This document shows positions 1-5,093 of a stretch of DNA of 5,093 bases, in pieces; the stretch's first letter is position 1, and each line of letters starts with the position of its first letter. The DNA is from Pedococcus sp. (GTDB lineage: Bacteria > Actinomycetota > Actinomycetes > Actinomycetales > Dermatophilaceae). Location: the NCBI GenBank assembly GCA_025936615.1, contig JAICSZ010000188.1, positions 1-5,093 of the forward strand, in the 5' to 3' direction. Made by a program: the position numbers and the translations under genes. The notes beneath the pieces are model-generated. The model did not search any database. It was not told the DNA's origin and was given only the letters and a program-made list of their open reading frames with translations.

Positions 1-954
1 ATCCGCCTCGCGCGCGGGTCCACCGGTCGCTCGCTGGTCGTGAAGTTCGCGGGCTGCTACCACGGACACGTCGACTCGCTGCTCGCCGCCGCCGGGTCAG
101 GCGTCGCCACCTTCGCGCTGCCCGACTCCGCGGGGGTGCCCAAGGAGATGGCAGCCGAGACGATCGTGCTGCCCTACAACGACCTCGCCGCCGTCGAGGA
201 AGCCTTCGCCGCGCGCGGCGCGGACATCGCGGCCGTGATCACCGAGGCTGCCGCGGGAAACATGGGCGTCGTGCCGCCCGCCCCCGGCTTCACCGAGGGA
301 CTGCGCCGCATCACCGCCGCGCACGGGGCGCTGCTCGTCTCCGACGAGGTCATGACCGGCTTCCGGTGCAGCCGCGCCGGGTGGTTCGGGCTCGAGGGCG
401 ATGCCGGGTATGCCGCGGGCGCACCCGACCTGTTCACCTTCGGCAAGGTGATGGGCGGGGGGTTCCCCGCCGCCGCCTTCGGCGGCCGCGCCGAGGTGAT
501 GGCCATGCTGGCCCCGCTCGGGCCGGTCTACCAGGCCGGCACCCTGTCCGGGAACCCTGTCGCCACCGCAGCGGGACTGGCCACGCTCGCGGGCTGCGAC
601 GACGCGGCATACCAACGTCTTGGGATCGTGGCCGACACGCTGACCGCAGCCCTCCAGGACGAGCTGGACCGCGCCTCGGTGCCGCACGTGGTCCAGCGCG
701 CCGGCAGCATGTTCAGCGTCTTCTTCCGCGACGGCGAGGTCAGCGACTACGACGCGGCGCGCGCGCAGCACCTGCCGGCGTTCACGGCGTTCTTCCACGC
801 GATGCTCGAGCAGGGGGTGCACCTGCCACCGAGCGCGTTCGAGTCGTGGTTCGTCAGCACCGCGCACGACGACGCGGCGCTCGACCGGGTGGTCGGCGCG
901 CTGCCCGCGGCGGCGTCGGCGGCCGCAGGGGCGTTTGCGACAATCGAGCCGTGA
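1..954 (+). CDS. hemL: Glutamate-1-semialdehyde 2,1-aminomutase, 5'-truncated by window edge
   Basis: PLP-dependent cytoplasmic enzyme that converts glutamate-1-semialdehyde to 5-aminolevulinate in the C5 (tRNA-Glu) route to heme. The frame is open from base 1, giving 317 residues before TGA at 952-954. The family is usually about 430-450 residues, so roughly the first 115 are outside the window. Fragment residues show the family marks: [10 protein letters not shown] (16-25), [12 protein letters not shown] (82-93), SDEVMTGFR (114-122) with the PLP-ring Asp115, [12 protein letters not shown] (145-156) with Lys149 as the predicted Schiff-base lysine, and GTLSGNP (180-186). EAAAGN replaces the EPVAGN of enterobacterial enzymes, which I recall as normal in actinobacteria. 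The GTG at 40-42 is internal (Val14 of the fragment), not a start, because conserved sequence continues upstream of it. The C-terminus ends in an Ala-rich tail (302-312). The stop overlaps the next gene's ATG by one base (TGATG). Identity is firm; it is distinguished from other class III aminotransferases by the GNMGVVPP and GTLSGNP context. Confidence 0.96.
   Translation: MRLARGSTGRSLVVKFAGCYHGHVDSLLAAAGSGVATFALPDSAGVPKEMAAETIVLPYNDLAAVEEAFAARGADIAAVITEAAAGNMGVVPPAPGFTEGLRRITAAHGALLVSDEVMTGFRCSRAGWFGLEGDAGYAAGAPDLFTFGKVMGGGFPAAAFGGRAEVMAMLAPLGPVYQAGTLSGNPVATAAGLATLAGCDDAAYQRLGIVADTLTAALQDELDRASVPHVVQRAGSMFSVFFRDGEVSDYDAARAQHLPAFTAFFHAMLEQGVHLPPSAFESWFVSTAHDDAALDRVVGALPAAASAAAGAFATIEP
406..414 (+). 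repeat. AT-rich word GGTATGCC, copy 1 (in hemL)
   Basis: GGGTATGCC spans a Gly-Tyr-Ala codon run with TAT, while almost every other Tyr codon in the window is TAC. The core GGTATGCC (407-414) recurs as its reverse complement at 606-613 and in expanded form at 1322-1331 and 3233-3242. Confidence 0.4.
606..613 (-). repeat. AT-rich word GGTATGCC, copy 2 (minus strand, in hemL)
   Basis: The plus strand reads GGCATACC, the exact reverse complement of the core at 407-414. It uses the uncommon Ala codon GCA before TAC and is followed by further uncommon codons (CAA, CGT, CTT). Confidence 0.4.
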
Positions 955-1598
955 TGGCGTCACCCCGCACCACCGTGCACCTGCTGCGGCACGGCGAGGT
1001 GCACAACCCCGACGGCGTCCTCTACGGCCAGCTCGACGGCTACCCCCTGTCGGAGCTCGGGCGGGCCATGGCGCAGGCGGTGGCCGACCACCTCGCCGAC
1101 CACGACGTCACGCTGGTCGTCGCCTCCTCCCTGACCCGCGCGCAGGAGACCGCCAAGCCGGTTGCCGACGCCCGCGGGCTCCCGGTCACGACCGACGACC
1201 GGGTCATCGAGGCGGCCAACCGCTTCGAGGGGCTGCGGGTGGCGACGATGCGGCCGGTGGACTTCGTCCACCCGCGGCACTGGTCGAAGCTCGCCAACCC
1301 GTTGCGCCCGTCCTGGGGCGAGGCATATGCCGTCGTGGCCCGGCGCATGCTCGCAGCGGTCGCCGACGCGCGCGAGGCCGCACGGGGGCACGAGGCGGTC
1401 CTGGTGAGCCACCAGCTGCCCATCTGGACCGCGCGCAACGTCCTCATGGGCAGGCGGCTGTGGCACGACCCGCGCAAGCGCGAGTGCCGGCTCGCCTCCC
1501 TCACCACCCTGACCTACGCCGGCGACGAGCTCGAGTCGGTGTCCTACTCCGAGCCGGCCGCAGCGCTGCTCCACCACTCCCACGGGGGGACCGGCTGA
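954..1598 (+). CDS. Histidine phosphatase family protein (phosphoglycerate mutase-like)
   Basis: A 214-residue soluble, probably cytoplasmic member of the histidine phosphatase superfamily, branch 1, comparable in position and size to M. tuberculosis Rv0525. The RHG signature LLRHGE is at residues 10-15, with His13 as the predicted phosphate-accepting histidine and Arg12 beside it. SSLTRAQET (58-66) supplies the second phosphate-pocket Arg62. Acid candidates are Glu86 or Glu92 (in the stretch IEAANRFEG), and VSHQ (151-154) supplies the second catalytic His153. All expected catalytic residues are present, so it should be active. Nothing in the sequence identifies the substrate: it could be a small phosphoester, a sugar phosphate or a phosphoprotein, and a true glycolytic mutase is unlikely at this length and context. 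The C-terminus is a short His-rich tail (LLHHSHGGTG, 205-214). The ATG at 954 is preferred because it puts the RHG motif at the usual distance from the N-terminus and overlaps the hemL stop as TGATG. No good Shine-Dalgarno sequence precedes it, so translation is probably coupled to hemL. Confidence 0.93.
   Translation: MASPRTTVHLLRHGEVHNPDGVLYGQLDGYPLSELGRAMAQAVADHLADHDVTLVVASSLTRAQETAKPVADARGLPVTTDDRVIEAANRFEGLRVATMRPVDFVHPRHWSKLANPLRPSWGEAYAVVARRMLAAVADAREAARGHEAVLVSHQLPIWTARNVLMGRRLWHDPRKRECRLASLTTLTYAGDELESVSYSEPAAALLHHSHGGTG
1322..1331 (+). repeat. Perfect 10-bp palindrome GGCATATGCC (in phosphatase gene)
   Basis: GGCATATGCC is its own reverse complement. It encodes Glu-Ala-Tyr-Ala with GCA-TAT-GCC, two codons that are rare in this window side by side. 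It belongs to the word family seen at 406, 606 and 3233. Confidence 0.45.
1584..1590 (+). promoter_or_regulatory. Ribosome binding site for the ResA-like gene
   Basis: The purine run GGGGGGA lies 7 bases before the ATG at 1598, inside the end of the phosphatase gene. It is a reasonable Shine-Dalgarno match and supports the ATG at 1598 rather than a later start. In such GC-rich DNA a G run can also be chance. Confidence 0.5.
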
Positions 1599-2203
1599 TG
1601 ACCCGTCGTCGTGCCGCGGCCCGTTGGGGCGCGCTGCTCGTCGCGCCGGTGGTGGCACTCTCCCTCGCCGCCTGCAGCAGTGACCCCAACAGCATTGCCG
1701 CACAAGCGAACTCGGGCAGCCGCAAGGGCTACATCTCCGGCGACGGAAGCGTCGAGACGATCCCCGCGGACAAGCGTGGACCCGCCGTCAAGCTGAGCGG
1801 CACCACCCTCGCCGGCCAGCAGTGGTCCGTCGCCGACGTGTCCGGCAAGGTCGTCGTGCTCAACGTGTGGGCCTCGTGGTGCGGGCCCTGCCAGCACGAG
1901 GCGCCGGAGCTGGAGAAGTCCTGGCAGGGGTTCTCCAGCGCTGACAAGCCAGTGGTGTTCATGGGGATCAACACCCGCGACAACCCCGACTCCGGACGCG
2001 CCACGGCCAAGAAGCACGGGCTGACCTACCCCTCGCTGTCCGACGAGTCGGGCTCACTGATCCTGGCCCTGCAGGGCAAGGCGCCCACCGTGCCGGCCAC
2101 CCTCGTCCTCGACCCGAACGGCCGGATCGCGGCCCGGGTCAGTGGTGAGGTGACCGCGTCCACGCTGACCGGGCTCGTCGACGACGTGCTGGCGAAGGGC
2201 TGA
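1598..2203 (+). CDS. ResA/TlpA-type thiol-disulfide oxidoreductase, lipoprotein
   Basis: A 201-residue thioredoxin-fold protein predicted to sit on the outer face of the cytoplasmic membrane and reduce the haem-binding cysteines of apocytochrome c. The N-terminus is a lipoprotein signal: basic residues (Arg3-Arg5, Arg9), a hydrophobic core (about 11-25) and a lipobox LAAC with Cys26 as the acylation site. A Ser/Gly/Asn-rich linker follows to about residue 60. The thioredoxin/AhpC-TSA-like domain runs from about 61 to 200, with LNVWASWCGPC (88-98) giving the active-site pair Cys95 and Cys98, and TVPAT (164-168) giving the cis-proline Pro166. There are no other cysteines beyond these three. It starts in TGATG overlap with the phosphatase and lies 25 bp before ccdA, its likely electron donor. 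M. tuberculosis has an equivalent thioredoxin-like gene here (Rv0526). It is often called resA by analogy with Bacillus, but substrate preference cannot be read from the sequence, so the symbol is left blank. A general extracytoplasmic thioredoxin is the alternative. Confidence 0.93.
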   Translation: MTRRRAAARWGALLVAPVVALSLAACSSDPNSIAAQANSGSRKGYISGDGSVETIPADKRGPAVKLSGTTLAGQQWSVADVSGKVVVLNVWASWCGPCQHEAPELEKSWQGFSSADKPVVFMGINTRDNPDSGRATAKKHGLTYPSLSDESGSLILALQGKAPTVPATLVLDPNGRIAARVSGEVTASTLTGLVDDVLAKG

Positions 2204-2211
2204 GGCGTGTT

Positions 2212-2218
2212 GGTGAGG
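2212..2218 (+). promoter_or_regulatory. Ribosome binding site for ccdA
   Basis: GGTGAGG in the 25-bp gap between the ResA-like gene and ccdA, ending 10 bases before the ATG at 2229. The core GAGG pairs with the anti-Shine-Dalgarno. No in-frame alternative start lies in the gap, which fixes the ccdA start. The gap is too short to hold a convincing promoter as well. Confidence 0.55.
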
Positions 2219-2228
2219 CCGGGCGCCC

Positions 2229-2981
2229 ATGACCGCTGACGTGTCGACCACGGTGACCTCGGGCGCGCTTCCCGTGGCGGTGGCGGTCGCCCTGCTCGCC
2301 GGCCTCGTGTCGTTCGCCTCGCCGTGCGTGCTGCCGCTGGTCCCCGGGTTCCTCGGCTACGTCACCGGCCTGTCCGGCGAGTCCCTCGAGCAGCGGCGCC
2401 GACACCGGATGGTGCTCGGCGCGCTGCTGTTCGTCCTGGGGTTCAGCGCCGTCTTCATCGTCAGCACCGCCTTCCTGGCCGGGCTCGGTGCCACGCTCGT
2501 CTCGCACCGCACCACCTTGATGCGGGTCGGGGGTGTGCTCGTCATCCTGATGGCGGTGGTGTTCATCGGGGCCGGCTCGCAGCGCGAGCTGCGCATCCAC
2601 CGCCGGCCCGCGCCGGGCCTCGCCGGGGCACCGCTCCTCGGAGCCGTGTTCGGGCTGGGCTGGGCGCCCTGCACCGGACCGACCCTCGGCGCCGTCACGA
2701 TCCTGGCCACCGCGACCGCCGACCAGTCGGCGGTGACGCGGGGGATCATCCTGGCCATCGCCTACTCCCTCGGGCTCGGCGTGCCCTTCCTGCTCATCGC
2801 GGCGGGCTACGAGCGGTTCGGTGCGGTCTCGGCCTTCCTGCGCCGGCACGCCCGCGGCATCCAGCTGCTCGGCGGCGGGCTGCTGCTGGTGATCGGCCTG
2901 CTCCTGGTCAGCGGGCTCTGGGAGGACTGGACGCGCTGGTTGCAGACGGCGCTGGTCAACAGCTTCGAGACGGTGATCTGA
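2229..2981 (+). CDS. ccdA: Cytochrome c biogenesis protein CcdA (transmembrane thiol reductant transporter)
   Basis: A 250-residue integral membrane protein of the CcdA/DsbD-beta family. It passes electrons from cytoplasmic thioredoxin to extracytoplasmic thioredoxin-like proteins, here most likely the ResA-like lipoprotein encoded just upstream. Six hydrophobic segments are visible at about 13-33, 62-85, 98-114, 133-155, 172-194 and 211-229. The two family signature motifs are both intact: SFASPCVLPLVPG (28-40, Cys33) in the first helix and GWAPCTGPTLG (144-154, Cys148) in the fourth. These are the only two cysteines in the protein, as expected for the redox pair. The length matches the short CcdA form, without the DsbD alpha and gamma domains. 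The C-terminus is a Trp-rich amphipathic tail (WEDWTRWLQT, 231-240). The ATG at 2229 is supported by a binding site upstream. The TGA stop is followed at once by the GTG of resB in the same reading frame. Confidence 0.96.
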   Translation: MTADVSTTVTSGALPVAVAVALLAGLVSFASPCVLPLVPGFLGYVTGLSGESLEQRRRHRMVLGALLFVLGFSAVFIVSTAFLAGLGATLVSHRTTLMRVGGVLVILMAVVFIGAGSQRELRIHRRPAPGLAGAPLLGAVFGLGWAPCTGPTLGAVTILATATADQSAVTRGIILAIAYSLGLGVPFLLIAAGYERFGAVSAFLRRHARGIQLLGGGLLLVIGLLLVSGLWEDWTRWLQTALVNSFETVI

Positions 2982-4562
2982 GTGGCCCAGGCGACGCAGG
3001 AGCGGGCGGGCGACGTGGTCCAGCCGCAGCTCGGGCCGATGGGCTGGCTGCGCTGGACGTGGCGCCAGCTCACGAGCATGCGCACCGCGCTGTTCCTGCT
3101 GCTCCTGCTCGCCGTGGGAGCGGTGCCGGGCTCCATCTGGCCGCAGCGCAGCATCAACGCGGCCCGCACCGCCGACTACATCGCCCAGCACCCCACCCTC
3201 GGGCCGTGGCTCGACCGGCTCGGGTTCTTCGAGGTATATGCCTCGCCGTGGTTCGCAGCCATCTACCTGCTGCTGTTCATCTCGCTGGTCGGCTGCGTGC
3301 TTCCCCGCACCCGCCTGCACTGGCGAGCCATGCGCGGCGGCCCGCCCCGAGCGCCCCAGCGCCTCGAGCGGCTCCCCGCGCACGCCTCCGCCGAGGTGGG
3401 GGTCCCCTCCGCCGAGGTCCTCGAGGCGGCGCGGGAGGCGCTGCGCGGCAGGCGGACGCGGCTGCACGCCCACGACGGGACATCGGTCAGCGCCGAGACC
3501 GGCTACCTCAAGGAGACCGGCAACCTCGTCTTCCACCTCGCACTCATCTTCGTCATCATCGGCGTGGCCATCGGGCACCTGTTCGGGTGGAAGGGGGACG
3601 TCATCGTCCCGGTCGGGCAGACCTTCGCCAACACCCTGGCGCGCTACGACACCTTCGCCCCCGGCCCATGGGTCAAGCCCGAGAACCTCGCGCCGTTCAC
3701 CGTGAAGGTGGACCGGCTCGACGCGACCTTCGAGGAGCACGTCACCGGCCGTGGGCAGTTCGGCCAGCCGCGCGACTTCACCGCCCACGTCACCACCACC
3801 GCACAACCGGGTGCGACGCCCAGGCACGAGACGATCCAGGTGAACCACCCGCTGGAGATGCAGGGGGCGACCGCCTTCCTGCTGGGCAACGGCTACGCGC
3901 CGGTCGTCACCGTCCGCGACTCCAAGGGCGACGTGGTCTACAGCGGCGCGACCCCGTTCCTGGCGCAGGACAACAACTACAAGTCGGTGGGTGCCATCAA
4001 GGTGACCGGGGCCCAGCCGGACCAGCTCGGCTTCTCGGGACTCTTCCTGCCCACCGCGGTGATCGACAAGGAGACGGGGCCGAGCTCGGTCTTCCCCGAC
4101 GCGAAGAACCCGGCGCTGGCGCTCACCCTCTTCGAGGGTGACCTGTTCCCCGGAGGCCGGCCACAGTCGGTCTACACGCTCGACACCGCCGAGCTCACCC
4201 AGGTCAAGCAGGACAACGGCCAGCCGCTGCGGATCTGGCTGCAGCCGGGGCAGACCTTCGACCTGCCCGGCGACCGGGGCAGCATCACGTTCGACCGGGT
4301 CGACCGGTTCGCGGGCCTGTCGATCCGCCACGACCCCGGCAAGTTCCTCACCCTCGGCAGCGCCCTGCTCGCGCTCGCCGGGCTCATCCTGTCGCTCGTG
4401 GTCCGCCGCCGACGGGTCTTCGTGCGGGTTTCGCCGGGCACAGCCGAGGGTCGTACCGTGGTGTCCGTCGGCGGCCTGGCCAAGGGCGACGACGACCGAC
4501 TCCAAGAGGTGGTCGAGGGCGTCCTCGCCGCCGTGGAACGACGAACGGGAAGCCCCGCATGA
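2982..4562 (+). CDS. resB: Cytochrome c biogenesis protein ResB
   Basis: A 526-residue membrane protein, the ResB (Ccs1-type) half of the System II haem export and cytochrome c synthetase complex; its partner is the CcsB encoded next. Four membrane segments are seen at about 35-53, 89-107, 183-200 and 457-474. A large extracytoplasmic domain lies between the third and fourth (about 201-456). Family features include the N-terminal run LTSMRTALFLLLLLAVG (30-46) with PGSIWPQ (49-55), ETGNLVFHLAL (178-188) with His185 as a candidate haem ligand in the third helix, and VNHPLEM (287-293) followed by LGNGYAP (301-307). A cytoplasmic tail of about 50 residues closes the protein. Length is normal for actinobacterial ResB. 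The GTG at 2982 directly abuts the ccdA stop, but its Shine-Dalgarno is weak. In-frame GTG 3015 or ATG 3039 would remove only a hydrophilic, poorly conserved leader and keep the whole ResB domain. The 3' end overlaps ccsB by 4 bases (ATGA). Confidence 0.95.
   Translation: MAQATQERAGDVVQPQLGPMGWLRWTWRQLTSMRTALFLLLLLAVGAVPGSIWPQRSINAARTADYIAQHPTLGPWLDRLGFFEVYASPWFAAIYLLLFISLVGCVLPRTRLHWRAMRGGPPRAPQRLERLPAHASAEVGVPSAEVLEAAREALRGRRTRLHAHDGTSVSAETGYLKETGNLVFHLALIFVIIGVAIGHLFGWKGDVIVPVGQTFANTLARYDTFAPGPWVKPENLAPFTVKVDRLDATFEEHVTGRGQFGQPRDFTAHVTTTAQPGATPRHETIQVNHPLEMQGATAFLLGNGYAPVVTVRDSKGDVVYSGATPFLAQDNNYKSVGAIKVTGAQPDQLGFSGLFLPTAVIDKETGPSSVFPDAKNPALALTLFEGDLFPGGRPQSVYTLDTAELTQVKQDNGQPLRIWLQPGQTFDLPGDRGSITFDRVDRFAGLSIRHDPGKFLTLGSALLALAGLILSLVVRRRRVFVRVSPGTAEGRTVVSVGGLAKGDDDRLQEVVEGVLAAVERRTGSPA
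3233..3242 (+). repeat. AT-rich word GGTATATGCC (in resB)
   Basis: One base different from the palindrome at 1322-1331. It encodes Val-Tyr-Ala with GTA-TAT-GCC, again two codons that are rare in this window, at ResB residues 85-87. Confidence 0.45.
3385..3418 (+). repeat. Short direct repeat, 13 bp twice at 21-bp spacing, inside resB
   Basis: CCTCCGCCGAGGT occurs at 3385-3397 and again at 3406-3418, an exact 13-bp match with a 21-bp (7-codon) period. It encodes the SAEV of A-SAEV-GVP-SAEV in the cytoplasmic loop between the second and third membrane helices of ResB (residues 136-146). It keeps the frame, so it is either an old small duplication or chance similarity between two Ala/Glu-rich turns. 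No larger repeat surrounds it. Confidence 0.6.
4547..4552 (+). promoter_or_regulatory. Ribosome binding site for ccsB
   Basis: GGGAAG within the last codons of resB, 6 bases before the ATG at 4559. Together with the ATGA overlap it supports that start and a translationally coupled reading of ccsB. Confidence 0.5.
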
Positions 4563-5093
4563 CGAACGAGACCCTGGCGCAGTACGCCAACCTGAGCCTC
4601 TACTCAGCCATGGCGGTCTTCACGATCGCGATGGTCTGCTGGGCCCTCTACCTCGCCGGCATGGTCCCCTCCCGCGACACCGCCGCCGTTCGTGAGTCCG
4701 AGCTCGTCGGCGCGGGCGGTGCGGTGACGCCTGGTGGGGCTCCCGGACCCGGCGCGGCTGCAACCGAGGACTCGGTGCCCCAGCGCGCCCGGGCGGCGGC
4801 CGGCATCGGTGGCACCACCACGTGGCTCGGCGGTCTCCTGCTGCTCCTGGCGGTCGTGCTACGGGGTCTCTCGGTGCACCGCTGGCCGCTGGGCAACATG
4901 TTCGAGTTCGCCGTGATGGGCTCCATGTTCACGGTGCTGGCGTTCTGCCTCTGGTCCACGCGACGCGACCTGCGCTGGCTCGGCCTGTTCGTCACGGCAC
5001 CGGTCCTGCTCGTGCTCGGCATGGCGGTGACGGTCTGGTACACCGAGGCGGCCGAGCTGCTGCCCTCCCTGCAGTCGTACTGGCTGGTCATCC
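4559..5093 (+). CDS. ccsB: Cytochrome c biogenesis protein CcsB (ResC/CcsA family), 3'-truncated by window edge
   Basis: N-terminal 178 residues of the haem-handling partner of ResB in System II; the frame is still open at the right edge. Hydrophobic segments are at about 14-35, 87-102, 113-131 and 139-158. The motif RGLSVHRWPLGNMFEF (102-117) matches the family pattern R-G-(x)n-P-x-G-N-M-Y/F-E-F, and LQSYWLVI (171-178) is the start of a conserved extracytoplasmic segment. The tryptophan-rich WWD haem-binding region and most of the conserved haem-ligand histidines would lie beyond the window, so they cannot be checked. A hydrophilic Gly/Ala/Pro-rich linker (about 40-85) separates the first helix from the rest; I recall similar linkers in actinobacterial homologues. 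Full length would be expected at about 320-350 residues. It is called ccsA in M. tuberculosis (Rv0529) and ccsB in other annotations; both names mean this family. It overlaps resB by 4 bases. TCA and CTA codons appear here (for example Ser16), unlike in resB. Confidence 0.93.
   Translation, partial: MTNETLAQYANLSLYSAMAVFTIAMVCWALYLAGMVPSRDTAAVRESELVGAGGAVTPGGAPGPGAAATEDSVPQRARAAAGIGGTTTWLGGLLLLLAVVLRGLSVHRWPLGNMFEFAVMGSMFTVLAFCLWSTRRDLRWLGLFVTAPVLLVLGMAVTVWYTEAAELLPSLQSYWLVI

Noticed and set aside
40..42. GTG as the hemL start.
   Set aside because: In-frame sequence before it ([11 protein letters not shown]) fits the aminomutase family, and the protein would lack about a quarter of its normal length; the true start is left of the window.
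366..953. A 196-codon upstream extension of the phosphatase frame into hemL.
   Set aside because: The extension is Arg/Gly-rich out-of-frame hemL sequence. The histidine phosphatase fold begins right after the ATG at 954, with the RHG motif at residues 12-14.
97..963. A 288-codon minus-strand open frame opposite hemL.
   Set aside because: Low-complexity Arg/Gly/Val/Glu composition and full overlap with conserved hemL coding; no support as a gene.
2221..2228. GGGCGCCC palindrome between the ccdA ribosome binding site and its ATG.
   Set aside because: Eight-base GC palindromes are expected by chance in DNA of this composition, there is no loop to form a useful hairpin, and no T run follows to suggest a terminator.
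2324..4141. A 605-codon plus-strand open frame overlapping ccdA and resB.
   Set aside because: Arg/Ala/Pro/His-rich translation with no family features, shifted relative to two firmly identified genes; a by-product of high GC content.
2139..4505. A 788-codon open frame on the minus strand opposite ccdA and resB.
   Set aside because: Its codons lie exactly back to back with the ccdA and resB codons, so a stop needs a sense TTA, CTA or TCA codon, which this GC-rich coding avoids. The translation is dominated by Arg, Glu, Gln, Gly and Asp with no domain, membrane segment or motif, while the plus strand encodes clear family proteins.
1..5093. A previously undescribed biological system.
   Set aside because: All six genes belong to recognised families in a gene order known from other Actinobacteria; there is no unassigned gene, mobile element or array in the window.

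Overview
The window is a densely packed, very GC-rich plus-strand gene chain, with almost every third codon position G or C. Codon use, the Tyr codon bias to TAC and the gene order point to a high-GC actinomycete. The order hemL, histidine phosphatase, ResA-like thioredoxin lipoprotein, ccdA, resB, ccsB is the one I know from Mycobacterium tuberculosis (Rv0524 to Rv0529) and many other Actinobacteria. I cannot name the genus from sequence alone.

Layout: bases 1-954 hold the C-terminal three quarters of hemL (glutamate-1-semialdehyde aminomutase, 5' end outside the window). Bases 954-1598 encode a 214-aa histidine phosphatase. Bases 1598-2203 encode a 201-aa lipoprotein of the ResA/TlpA type. 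After the only real gap (25 bp), bases 2229-2981 encode the six-helix thiol transporter CcdA. Bases 2982-4562 encode ResB, and 4559 to the right edge is the N-terminal part of CcsB (ResC/CcsA type). The junctions are TGATG, TGATG, a 25-bp gap with a ribosome binding site, TGA directly followed by GTG, and ATGA. This suggests one polycistronic, translationally coupled unit. No promoter, terminator, RNA gene, CRISPR, insertion sequence or intergenic stretch over 300 bases is present.

How the genes fit together: HemL makes 5-aminolevulinate, the first committed precursor of heme. CcdA carries reducing equivalents from cytoplasmic thioredoxin across the membrane, and the ResA-like lipoprotein uses them to reduce the CXXCH cysteines of apocytochrome c. 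ResB and CcsB form the membrane complex that moves heme out and attaches it (System II cytochrome c maturation). The phosphatase has an intact active site, but its substrate and its reason for being here are not evident.

This is an ordinary conserved locus and I found no new system. The points that deserve a second look are a set of AT-rich words (GGTATGCC, GGCATATGCC, GGTATATGCC) that hold every TAT and ATA trinucleotide I could find, the in-frame abutment of ccdA and resB separated by a single TGA, and the unexplained phosphatase inside a cytochrome c assembly operon.
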